From: Chitinophaga pinensis
GTDB lineage: Bacteria > Bacteroidota > Bacteroidia > Chitinophagales > Chitinophagaceae
Assembly (NCBI GenBank): GCA_945872815.1
Contig: CAMCAY010000006.1
Coordinates: 1 to 64,000, forward strand
Direction: 5' to 3'
Length of the DNA stretch: 64,000 bases
In this document: one piece after another, positions 1-8,319 of the stretch
Layout: every line of letters starts with the position of its first letter
Position numbering within the stretch: the first letter of the stretch is position 1
Notes under the pieces: generated by a model
Databases searched by the model: none
Told to the model about the DNA's origin: nothing
Seen by the model: only the letters and a program-made list of their open reading frames with translations
Program-made: the position numbers and the translations under genes

Positions 1-836
1 TCAAAGAAATTATTCACAGACTGGGATTATGTTTAATAATTGTTCTGCTGATATGGGTAATACAGGGTTTTATCAACTTTATAGCATTTATTATCGATTT
101 CAATGCAAAAGCAACAAAAGACAAAAGAGATGATCAAATCATCGTTTTCTTTAGAGATTTTTTTAAAGTCATACTTCACATCACAGGGATATTATTGTTG
201 CTTAAAATAGGATTTGAAGTGAATATCGGCTCTATTTTAACCGGACTCAGTATCATTGGTGCAGCCCTTGCACTCGCAGCAAAAGAAAGCATAGAAAATT
301 TAATTGCTTCTTTTATAATTTTTTTTGATAAACCTTTTTATACAGGCGATATAGTAAAAGTAAACAACATCAATGGAACGATTGAGCACATTGGACTAAG
401 GAGTACAAGAATAAGAACGATCGATCAATCTTTGGTTACAGTTCCGAATAAACAAATGGTTGACAGCATTGTTGACAACTGGAGTATGCGTGTAGGAAGA
501 AGAACAGAAATAAAAATAGAATTAGAAAACAATACAGATACTTTGCTGATCAATCAATTCATCGAAGACATAAAATTATTTTTACAAAATAAATATCCGG
601 TAAACAAATCAACTGTATTTATAACAGATTACACTAAGTCAAGTATCATCCTAACTGTAGAATATCAAACAGTAGTCATTTCAATGGATGACTTCCTTGC
701 ATTCAAACAGGAATTTAATCTTACAATCAAGAAATTGATTGAAGAAAAAAATATTAAATTGGCAAAAGGAGGAAATGACATTACAATCTACAACAACGAA
801 TCAGCAGGAAGTAGCAACAGCAACAAAATCATTTGA
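1..836 (+). CDS. Mechanosensitive ion channel, MscS family (5' end outside window)
   Basis: The frame is open from base 3 to the TGA at 834-836, so the gene begins before the window and only about 277 C-terminal codons are seen. The visible part starts with hydrophobic helices. It then shows the MscS pore-lining helix rich in Gly and Ala (GAALALAAKESIENL) and the beta domain (YTGDIVKVNNINGTIEHIG, then VTVPNKQMVDSIVDNWS). Family members form heptameric inner-membrane channels that open under membrane tension and release solutes on hypo-osmotic shock. A TTG at 195 could be mistaken for a start, but it lies inside the transmembrane region. The last 8 bases overlap the convergent thioredoxin-like gene. 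Confidence 0.9.
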   Translation, partial: KEIIHRLGLCLIIVLLIWVIQGFINFIAFIIDFNAKATKDKRDDQIIVFFRDFFKVILHITGILLLLKIGFEVNIGSILTGLSIIGAALALAAKESIENLIASFIIFFDKPFYTGDIVKVNNINGTIEHIGLRSTRIRTIDQSLVTVPNKQMVDSIVDNWSMRVGRRTEIKIELENNTDTLLINQFIEDIKLFLQNKYPVNKSTVFITDYTKSSIILTVEYQTVVISMDDFLAFKQEFNLTIKKLIEEKNIKLAKGGNDITIYNNESAGSSNSNKII

Positions 837-1359
837 GTAATTCGTTCAAATCTGCATCCCATTTTCCACTAGTTCCGTATTCCACTACCCTGCCCTTTTC
901 CTTACCATTTTTCATTACTATGATAGTGGGTACATTGGTTATATTGAATGCTTCAGCAATTCCACCCAAAGATTTTTTATCTCTGTCAACTCCGAAGAAT
1001 ATAACAGAAGAATCAGGAAACCCACTCAATTCCTGTAATTTAAAAAATTCAGGCAATATTGACTGACTATCCTCGCACCAAGTACCTCCAAATACGATAA
1101 GAGACAATTTATTCTTGGAAGACTCCAGCGAAGTAAGAATAGAAATATCTGGTTGATAATTTTTTTTATTATTGTTGTACCATTTGAAAGACGCCTCATT
1201 CTCCAAAAGATATTTAGTAATCATCCCCTTGAATATAATACCGCCCTTTATTTTAGGATCCGGTAGGGTTTGATAAGCGGTTTGGGCAATGCTCAGTTCA
1301 GAAATTGAAATCAATATCAAAAGCAAACAATTCCAAAACAGCTTTTTATGAGTAATCAT
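829..1359 (-). CDS. Exported thioredoxin-like protein with a monothiol WCEDS site
   Basis: This 176-residue protein has an N-terminal signal peptide ending near SIAQ (about residue 25). It is followed by a thioredoxin fold with the active-site segment GGTWCEDSQS (Cys95, Ser98) and the conserved cis-proline segment NVPT (Pro144). The second cysteine of a normal WCxxC site is replaced by serine, so a classical dithiol-disulfide exchange is not expected. A monothiol or chaperone-like role in the periplasm is possible. The gene is convergent with the MscS gene, overlapping it by 8 bases. The ATG at 1357-1359 is used. The substrate is unknown. Confidence 0.8.
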   Translation of the reverse strand: MITHKKLFWNCLLLILISISELSIAQTAYQTLPDPKIKGGIIFKGMITKYLLENEASFKWYNNNKKNYQPDISILTSLESSKNKLSLIVFGGTWCEDSQSILPEFFKLQELSGFPDSSVIFFGVDRDKKSLGGIAEAFNITNVPTIIVMKNGKEKGRVVEYGTSGKWDADLNELLK

Positions 1360-1433
1360 AATTTTTGTTCAATTTATACTTTTATACAGGGCTTATTATT
1401 GATTAGCGAATTCAACATCCACTCAATACTAAT

Positions 1434-1988
1434 TTATAGTCCTGTTTTTAATTCATGTAAAAATGATTTCAGATTTTTGAGAGCTTCAATTGTTTGGAAT
1501 TTTTTTTCTGCGTGTTTATTTTTCTTTAAAAATTCTTTAGCTCCCTCGATAGTGAATTTTCTTTCTCTTAATAAACTGTAAATTAATTTGAGGTTTTTAA
1601 TGTCCTCGGGTCGAAAAAAACGATCACCTTTTCCATTCTTTTTTGGCTTAAGAATACTGAATTCATTTTCCCAAAAGCGAATCAATGAATGATTAACCTT
1701 GAACATCTCAGTTACCGCACCAATGCTGTAATATTGTTTTGAAAATAAAATCTCATCTTCAGGAATTTCAATCAGGTCTACTCTAGCAGCCATGTCACTT
1801 ATTTTCATTCTTCCCCTTGAAGCTTTTTTATATTCTTTGTTTGCATTTACAGTGACTTTTGGTCTTACATCCACTTCTATTGGCTCCTGTTGAATCAAAT
1901 CAATTGGCGGAGGTACAAGTTTATTTTCTTCCGGTTTTTTATCTTCAAAAGAAAAGTCAAAATCAAAAGCTGTCTGTTTTGCTTTCAT
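1434..1988 (-). CDS. MerR-family transcriptional regulator
   Basis: The protein has 184 residues. The first 80 or so are acidic and proline-rich, probably disordered. A MerR-type winged helix follows at about residues 86-155, with YYSIGAVTEMFKVNHSLIRF and RFFRPEDIKNL recognisable. The usual MerR C-terminal dimerisation coiled coil and effector domain are very short (about 30 residues), and no metal-binding cysteines are present. A MerR-like protein of this size is common in Bacteroidetes next to an M23 peptidase gene, as here. Its target is not evident from the sequence. The gene stands alone, about 75 bases from each neighbour's end. Confidence 0.85.
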   Translation of the reverse strand: MKAKQTAFDFDFSFEDKKPEENKLVPPPIDLIQQEPIEVDVRPKVTVNANKEYKKASRGRMKISDMAARVDLIEIPEDEILFSKQYYSIGAVTEMFKVNHSLIRFWENEFSILKPKKNGKGDRFFRPEDIKNLKLIYSLLRERKFTIEGAKEFLKKNKHAEKKFQTIEALKNLKSFLHELKTGL

Positions 1989-2100
1989 TTCTTAATTTTT
2001 ATAGTTTTTCATTTACCGCGTAATATAGCTTAACTGCTAAACAGATAAGATATGAAGCGAATTTATAAGTATTGAAAAATTAAACAAGAACAGAATAAAG

Positions 2101-3075
2101 TTAATCAAAACTTTTGGCACTTCCTTTTGCCGCCAATTTTAATAATCGGTCATACTGCTCTGCGTTCAAATCGTTGTAAAAAAAATAAACGGGATCTACT
2201 TCTTGCCCATTAACATGTACCTCATAATGACAGTGAGGACCTGTACTTTTGCCTGTGCTACCCACCCATCCTATTATTTCGCCTCTTTTGACTCTTTGAC
2301 CGGGTCTTACTTTTATTCTTACCATGTGACCATACAATGTCTGATAGCCATACCCATGATTTATTACCACATGATTTCCAAATCCACCTACAGATCCATC
2401 AGCGGTAACAACCGATCCGTTTCCAGTTGCATAAATCGGAGTGCCCTGTGGTGCAGTAAAATCAAGCCCCTTGTGCATTTTAGGTGTTCCATAAACAGGG
2501 TCTATCCTCATGCCAAATCCGCTGGCTATATGATCCAATTGTTTATTACTAACGGGTTGAATGGCTGGAATGCTCGTCAATTTTACGCTTTGATTTTTAA
2601 TCAATTGCGCGATATTATCGTAACTTTTAAGCTGAAAAAGAATTCTGGCGCTAATATTGTTCAACTGTTTTGAGATATCTTTTCCAAAATCTGCCAGATT
2701 CATTTCCTGCATTTTTTGAACTTCTTTCTTTTTTTCCATCAATTTAATTCTCGCACTATCCGGTATAGGATTCGCTTCAAATATTGACCTATACACTTCA
2801 TTATCTCTTTTTTCCAGCGCAGCCATTTGCTGTTCAAGAGACTTTAATTTTTCGTCAATGAGATTATAATTCTCTTTCAGTGCTTCATACTTTTTATTAG
2901 CCTCCAACTCTGTAGGCTTAGGAAAAAAATGAATATAGAGATAAATCACAAATGATGAAGCCACGAATAACCCTGAAAGCAACCCAAAAAAGCGTAAAAT
3001 CTTTACACGTATAGGCGTTACTAATTTCTCAAACCTGAGCGTATGGGTATTGTAATAATATTTAATTTTTTTCAT
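2101..3075 (-). CDS. M23-family metallopeptidase (LytM-type, membrane-anchored)
   Basis: I chose the ATG at 3073-3075 (MKKIKYYYNTHTLRFEKL), which gives 324 residues. The frame extends to an ATG at 3144, but those extra 23 residues do not look like the family N-terminus. A single transmembrane helix lies at about residues 26-49, a coiled coil at 57-95, and the C-terminal LytM domain carries the zinc ligands HKGLD (His201, Asp205) and HCHYEVH (His281, His283). Such proteins cleave peptidoglycan cross-links or regulate division and envelope hydrolases from the periplasmic side. All zinc ligands are present, so an active enzyme is expected. The gene is divergent from alaS. Confidence 0.9.
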   Translation of the reverse strand: MKKIKYYYNTHTLRFEKLVTPIRVKILRFFGLLSGLFVASSFVIYLYIHFFPKPTELEANKKYEALKENYNLIDEKLKSLEQQMAALEKRDNEVYRSIFEANPIPDSARIKLMEKKKEVQKMQEMNLADFGKDISKQLNNISARILFQLKSYDNIAQLIKNQSVKLTSIPAIQPVSNKQLDHIASGFGMRIDPVYGTPKMHKGLDFTAPQGTPIYATGNGSVVTADGSVGGFGNHVVINHGYGYQTLYGHMVRIKVRPGQRVKRGEIIGWVGSTGKSTGPHCHYEVHVNGQEVDPVYFFYNDLNAEQYDRLLKLAAKGSAKSFD

Positions 3076-3224
3076 TGAACTCAATTCGGTTGACAGATGA
3101 ATCAAAAACTCATCTGTAATCATTAAATTGCATCCCGACAACATTTTATCGGTAATATAATTTACAGGCTATACAAATATAAACTGATAATTTGCAATAT
3201 GCAAAGCATTCTAAACAACAAAAT

Positions 3225-5873
3225 ATGATGACGGCATCTGAGATAAGACAGCATTTTCTTGATTATTTTCAATCTAAAGAGCATACGATTGTGCCATCGG
3301 CTCCTATAGTAGTAAAAAATGATCCTACCTTATTATTTACCAATGCAGGCATGAATCAATTCAAGGATTATTTTCTTGGAAACAAAAAAGCGCCCTTCAA
3401 CAGAGCTGCCGATACCCAAAAATGTCTGAGAGTCAGTGGTAAACACAATGATTTAGAAGAAGTTGGGGTTGATACTTACCATCACACAATGTTTGAAATG
3501 CTGGGAAACTGGAGCTTTGGAGACACTGAGAATGCTGGTGCCGGATACTTTAAAGCAGAAGCCATTGCATGGAGTTGGGAGCTTTTGACGGAAATATACA
3601 AAATTGATAAGGACAGACTTTATGTAACAGTTTTTGAAGGAGATGCTAAAGAGAATATTCCGGCATCAAGTATTGCTTTGGTTGAATGGAAAAAAATTGT
3701 TGCGGACGATCATATCGTTTATGGAAATAAAAAAGATAACTTTTGGGAAATGGGCGATACCGGTCCCTGTGGCCCATGTACCGAAATACATGTTGATTGC
3801 CGATCTGAGGAAGATAGAAAAAAAACACCAGGTCGGGAGTTGGTAAACAAAGATCATCCTCAGGTTATTGAGATATGGAACAACGTGTTCATTCAATACA
3901 ATAGAAAAAAAGACGGAACACTTGAACCTCTTCCGGCAAAACACGTAGATACAGGTATGGGATTTGAAAGACTGGTAAGGGTATTACAAAACAAGCAAAG
4001 TAATTATGACACAGATGTATTTTCAGGAACCATTGAAGCCATAGAAAAAATAGCAGCCAAAAAATACCAGGCACTGGATGACAAAGAAAGCATCGCATTC
4101 AGAGTATTGGCTGACCATATTCGGGCAATATCATTCACCATTGCGGATGGACAACTTCCTTCCAATACCGGTGCAGGTTACGTAATCAGAAGAATTTTAA
4201 GAAGAGCTGTCAGATATTATTACTCATATCTGAATTATAAACAACCCCTTCTTTTTCAGCTGGTTCCCATATTAGCCAAACAATTCGAAAAAGTATTTCC
4301 TGAATTAATTCAACAGGCAGATTTTGTAGGGAAAGTAATTAAAGAAGAAGAAGAAGCTTTTTTAAGAACTCTTGATAAAGGACTGAAAAAAATTGATGGA
4401 ATCATTTCTCAGGCGAAAAAAGCATCCAATAATGTGATTACTGGATTGGATGCATTTGAATTGCTTGATACATTCGGATTTCCGATTGATCTGACCAGAT
4501 TGATTGCACTAGAAAATAATTTAACAGTAGACGAAGCTGGATTTGAAAATGAAATGAATATTCAGAAAGAAAGAAGCAGAGCTGCAACTACATTGGATAC
4601 AGAGGATTGGCAAACCATCAAGGAAGGAAACAGTATCGGATTTGCAGGATATGAAGTATTGGAAGTTGATACAACAATTTTAAAATTCAGAAAGGTTAAA
4701 GGAAAAGGGAAAGAACTTTACCAAATTGTTTTGGAACAAACCCCCTTCTATGCTGAAAGTGGCGGACAAATTGGTGACACAGGCACATTAACAGTCAATA
4801 ATCATTCAATCAAGATTATTGATACAAAAAAAGAAAACGACCTTATTATTCATTTTGCTGAAAATATTCCGGATCAGCTGAACGGGTTAACTAAAGCAAT
4901 TGTCAACAAAGACAGAAGAAAAAGTATCAGCATTCATCACAGTGTTACACATTTAATGCATGCTGCTTTAAGAAATGTTTTAGGAACGCATGTTTCTCAA
5001 AAGGGCAGCTTAGTTAATGAAGAACAACTTCGTTTTGATTTTTCCCATTTTTCAAAAGTTACAGATGAAGAGTTATCAATGGTGGAGAAATTAGTCAATG
5101 AAAAAATACGCGAGAACATTCCGGTTGTTATAAAATCTATGAGCAAAGATGAAGCAATTGAAATGGGTGCGATGGCTCTTTTTGGAGAAAAATACAGCGA
5201 TACTGTAAGAGTGGTTATCATGGATCCCAACTATTCCATTGAGTTGTGTGGAGGTGCACATGTAAGTAATACAGGAGAAATAGGACACTTTAAAATAAAA
5301 CACGAAAGTGCAGTGGCTGCGGGTGTTAGAAGGATTGAAGCAGTATCTGGAAAAGCGGCAGAAATGCTGATCAATGAACAATTTCAAACGCTAAAATCGA
5401 TCAATGATTTACTAAAAAACCCGAAAGAAATATCTAAAGCCATTGAAAATTTACAAATAGAAAATAATTCTCTTCTCAAGCGTATTGAGGCATTAGAAGC
5501 TAGTCAATTAATAGAAATAAGAAACGATCTAATGAAAAAAGAAATCATCATCAATGAGATTAATTTCATTGGAGAAGTAGTTGAAGTGCAAAGTGCTGAT
5601 GCACTAAAGAAATTATGTTTTGATATAAAACAACAACTGACGGATCATTTAGTAGTGCTATGCTCCAACATAGGAGGAAAAGCATACGTTGCTATTGGAG
5701 TAAGTGAGACTATCATTGGACCTAAAAATTTAGACGCCTCAAAAATCATTAAAGAAATAGTTGGTCCTGCAATAAATGGAGGCGGGGGTGGACAAAAAAC
5801 ACTGGCTACTGCTGGTGGCCAGGAAGCAGGAAATTTTGAACAGATTATAGCCAAAATAAAATCATTGTTATAA
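3225..5873 (+). CDS. alaS: Alanyl-tRNA synthetase
   Basis: The enzyme charges tRNA-Ala in the cytoplasm. Starting at the ATG at 3225 it has 882 residues, normal for bacterial AlaRS; the frame is open back to a TTG at 3192, and ATG 3228 is equally possible. The N-terminal class II aminoacylation core is recognisable from HHTMFEMLGNWSFGD. The editing domain has HHSVTHLMH at about residues 570-580 and the distal zinc site LCGGAH near residue 673. The C-Ala domain ends in a glycine-rich segment (GGGGGQKTLATAGG). The gene is complete and divergent from the M23 peptidase gene. No regulatory structure was recognised in the 149-base spacer. Confidence 0.97.
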   Translation: MMTASEIRQHFLDYFQSKEHTIVPSAPIVVKNDPTLLFTNAGMNQFKDYFLGNKKAPFNRAADTQKCLRVSGKHNDLEEVGVDTYHHTMFEMLGNWSFGDTENAGAGYFKAEAIAWSWELLTEIYKIDKDRLYVTVFEGDAKENIPASSIALVEWKKIVADDHIVYGNKKDNFWEMGDTGPCGPCTEIHVDCRSEEDRKKTPGRELVNKDHPQVIEIWNNVFIQYNRKKDGTLEPLPAKHVDTGMGFERLVRVLQNKQSNYDTDVFSGTIEAIEKIAAKKYQALDDKESIAFRVLADHIRAISFTIADGQLPSNTGAGYVIRRILRRAVRYYYSYLNYKQPLLFQLVPILAKQFEKVFPELIQQADFVGKVIKEEEEAFLRTLDKGLKKIDGIISQAKKASNNVITGLDAFELLDTFGFPIDLTRLIALENNLTVDEAGFENEMNIQKERSRAATTLDTEDWQTIKEGNSIGFAGYEVLEVDTTILKFRKVKGKGKELYQIVLEQTPFYAESGGQIGDTGTLTVNNHSIKIIDTKKENDLIIHFAENIPDQLNGLTKAIVNKDRRKSISIHHSVTHLMHAALRNVLGTHVSQKGSLVNEEQLRFDFSHFSKVTDEELSMVEKLVNEKIRENIPVVIKSMSKDEAIEMGAMALFGEKYSDTVRVVIMDPNYSIELCGGAHVSNTGEIGHFKIKHESAVAAGVRRIEAVSGKAAEMLINEQFQTLKSINDLLKNPKEISKAIENLQIENNSLLKRIEALEASQLIEIRNDLMKKEIIINEINFIGEVVEVQSADALKKLCFDIKQQLTDHLVVLCSNIGGKAYVAIGVSETIIGPKNLDASKIIKEIVGPAINGGGGGQKTLATAGGQEAGNFEQIIAKIKSLL

Positions 5874-6248
5874 TATTGAGTCTACAATTTCAACTTTAAT
5901 CATTTTTTATTTTGGTACTTATTGAATGAACTAAGATTAAGGCAATCATTTTCCTTAACTTAATTAATAAGCCCTATTTGCTTGATTAAACTCTTAACCC
6001 ACATTTAAATACTTCAAAATTCCAATACATAGTTATCATTTTAATAGTTGGTCATTTATTTTGGTGGCAGCGAAATAATTTCTTCTTAAAGAGTAGAAAA
6101 TATTTAACATTTTTATTAAATTTAGTAGTAGGTAATTACAAACAGACATTAAAGATGTGTTTTCAAATAGTTGCTTGATACGCTATCAAGCTTTTGTAAA
6201 CATGTCAATTAAAATAAAATACCAACTAATTCACTTACCAAATAAAAC
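5874..6248. other. 375-base intergenic region
   Basis: This spacer lies between alaS and the TlpA-like lipoprotein gene. It is very AT-rich and contains no open frame that looks like a protein. The only clear structure is the hairpin at 6173-6191, listed separately. No convincing TAnnTTTG promoter box was found for the downstream gene. Confidence 0.6.
6173..6195 (+). terminator. Perfect 8-bp hairpin followed by four T
   Basis: GCTTGATA (6173-6180), a three-base CGC loop and TATCAAGC (6184-6191) form a perfect stem followed by TTTT. It is 300 bases after the alaS stop codon and 53 bases before the next start codon. It may therefore be a late terminator for alaS or an attenuator-like leader structure for the lipoprotein gene. 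The short T run makes termination uncertain. Confidence 0.4.
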
Positions 6249-7394
6249 ATGAGAAAGCCAATCAATATTATTTTGTATTCTGTAATTATGATTCTGCAAT
6301 CTTGCAATAGCAAGCCAACTGAATATAATTTTACCATTAAAGGAAATATAAAAAATGTGTCTAATCAAAAAATTTATCTGGAAGAATTGTATTTCAGCGA
6401 AAAGAATCCTGAAGTAGTAGATACTGCTGATATTGTAAATGGCATTTTTTCCCTTTCTGCTAAAGACAATGAGGAAGGGCTTTACAGGATAAGACTAGAA
6501 AAAGACAAATCTGCTTATATTGTAATCAATGACCAAAAAGAGATCTCTTTTCTAGCAGATATAGACGACCCAAAAATAATAAATCTGCAAATCAATTCTA
6601 CTGCAAACAAACTTTTAAAAACATTCATGCTGGAGATTGAATCGAGAAATAAAATCTTAGATAGTCAAAATAAATTACTCGATTCATTAAAGAATCAATC
6701 AAACGACAGTATTTCAAATATTACTGCATCAAAAATAAAAATAGATGAAGAATCCTATAAAACCTATTTAACAACATTTATAAAAAACTGTACCGATCCT
6801 GTTGTTTCAATGTTTGCAATGGGTTATTCTCAGAATCTGGAAGTTGATACCGTAAAAAATTTATTAAAAAAGCTTTCGATTAAATTCTCTGAACACAATG
6901 GTATCAAAGGATTGGTAGATTCTTATAACAAGTATTTGGAGGAAAAAAACAAGTTGAGCTCTGCAAAAAAAATACCAACTATAGGAATGACAATTCCAGA
7001 TTTTACTATGAATGATGTAAATGATATACCATTTTCCCTCTCTCAATTGAGAGGACAATACGTATTGGTAGATTTTTGGGCTTCCTGGTGCGGACCCTGT
7101 CGGGGTGAAAATCCTTATGTTGTAAAAGCCTTCAACAAATACAAGAATAATAATTTTACAGTATTAGGTGTTTCATTAGACGAGGATAAAAATGACTGGT
7201 TGAAAGCTATACAAGATGACAAACTCACTTGGAAACACATCAGTGATTTAAAAGGCTGGAGCAGTGCAGTTGTTTCAATATTTGGGATTGAAGGAATACC
7301 CTATAATTTACTGATTGATCCGAACGGTAAAATATTGGCAAAAGAATTGAGAGAAAATGACTTAGATGACTTTCTTTCTAAAACGCTCAAATAA
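6249..7394 (+). CDS. TlpA-family thiol:disulfide interchange lipoprotein (DUF4369 + thioredoxin)
   Basis: The 381-residue protein begins with a lipoprotein signal peptide whose lipobox is LQSC at about residues 16-19, so it should be tethered to a membrane outside the cytoplasm. An N-terminal beta-rich region (YNFTIKGNIKNVSNQKIYLE) fits DUF4369. The middle is helical, and the C-terminal TlpA/AhpC-like domain carries WASWCGPC (Trp280-Cys284). This architecture is widespread in Bacteroidetes and is thought to keep extracytoplasmic cysteines reduced, for instance in cytochrome maturation or under oxidative stress. It converges with the Sus-locus lipoprotein gene, only 4 bases apart. Confidence 0.88.
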   Translation: MRKPINIILYSVIMILQSCNSKPTEYNFTIKGNIKNVSNQKIYLEELYFSEKNPEVVDTADIVNGIFSLSAKDNEEGLYRIRLEKDKSAYIVINDQKEISFLADIDDPKIINLQINSTANKLLKTFMLEIESRNKILDSQNKLLDSLKNQSNDSISNITASKIKIDEESYKTYLTTFIKNCTDPVVSMFAMGYSQNLEVDTVKNLLKKLSIKFSEHNGIKGLVDSYNKYLEEKNKLSSAKKIPTIGMTIPDFTMNDVNDIPFSLSQLRGQYVLVDFWASWCGPCRGENPYVVKAFNKYKNNNFTVLGVSLDEDKNDWLKAIQDDKLTWKHISDLKGWSSAVVSIFGIEGIPYNLLIDPNGKILAKELRENDLDDFLSKTLK

Positions 7395-7398
7395 AAAA

Positions 7399-8256
7399 CT
7401 ATCTGGCTAAATTGACTACGTAAGGGGTAGTATCCCAATTTCCACCATCAATCCTTACCTGCATAATAAGTGTCAAAACATTATCGCAGGTAGAAAATGA
7501 ACCCAAGTTTCCGGTTGGAAAAGGCCTTACATCATATATAGTAGTTCCGGCTCCATCAGTAATACCATTTTGAGCAACTACAGTAGCTATGGGATTCTGA
7601 GGATTTGTCCAATTAAGATTAAAGGTAACTGCTGGCCATCCATAATCATAAATATTTTCTACTACAATCGTCCCAGTGGTGGATGTTACATTTTGAACAG
7701 ATGTAATTGAAGTAGTATAAGGACCATAAGCGCCATTCCAAGAAGATACTTCGTTGGTATTTAAATATGTCCCTAACAGATCATTTAAGTCTATGGAAGG
7801 ACATTTTTTTCTAAGTATCAAATAGTAACTGGTATGGGATTTATCCGCTTTAATATCTGCATTTGAAACAATGGTTATTTTAAGTGTATCTATCTGAGAA
7901 GAGGAAGAAAATCCTGCATAAATACCCTGAATGGTTAAAGAATCTGCTTGCTTTCCTGCACTTAATACGAAAGTATTGTTAGCGCTGTATTGCTGATCCA
8001 TTACCGCAGTATTGGATGTATAGGAAATACTGATAGATCTGTCTGTATTGGATGTAAGATTAACTGAAATGGGAATTTTAAAGGAATCATTCTCGGAACT
8101 CACATAAAAAGTTGAAATTGAATCGATAGATGAAAACTTTGCATAAGTGTTTGTATCAGTAGGATCAACTGGCGTAACTTCCGTCTTTTTACAGGAAGTA
8201 AAAATCAACATTAACAAGATGACTGATATAGAGAAGATTCTGTTTAAACTTTTCAT
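7399..8256 (-). CDS. Lipoprotein of the SusC/SusD locus, beta-rich, function unknown
   Basis: I chose the ATG at 8254-8256 (MKSLNRIFSISVILL), which gives a 285-residue protein with a clear lipobox (IFTSC). The frame is open upstream, but the added residues would spoil the signal peptide. The mature part starts with a short Thr/Pro/Asp linker. A beta-sandwich-like repeat region resembling the Calx-beta or DUF4843 type found in Sus loci follows. The C-terminal domain has two cysteines (CPSID and STCDN) that could form a disulfide. It is the last gene of a SusC-SusD-lipoprotein operon, 63 bases after susD. Surface ligand binding is the likely role by position; the ligand is unknown. Confidence 0.7.
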   Translation of the reverse strand: MKSLNRIFSISVILLMLIFTSCKKTEVTPVDPTDTNTYAKFSSIDSISTFYVSSENDSFKIPISVNLTSNTDRSISISYTSNTAVMDQQYSANNTFVLSAGKQADSLTIQGIYAGFSSSSQIDTLKITIVSNADIKADKSHTSYYLILRKKCPSIDLNDLLGTYLNTNEVSSWNGAYGPYTTSITSVQNVTSTTGTIVVENIYDYGWPAVTFNLNWTNPQNPIATVVAQNGITDGAGTTIYDVRPFPTGNLGSFSTCDNVLTLIMQVRIDGGNWDTTPYVVNLAR

Positions 8257-8319
8257 TAAAATTGGATTTTTCAAAATAAATACAATCAAAAATAATATTT
8301 TTTTTGAAAAAAAGAACTC

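Noticed and set aside
2203-2673. 156-codon plus-strand frame opposite the M23 peptidase gene
   Set aside because: It is the antisense shadow of a well-supported gene, and its product is low in recognisable structure.
2101-3144. Longest start of the M23 peptidase gene
   Set aside because: The extra 23 residues precede the typical MKKIKYYYNTHTLRFEKL start and would shift the membrane anchor away from the N-terminus.
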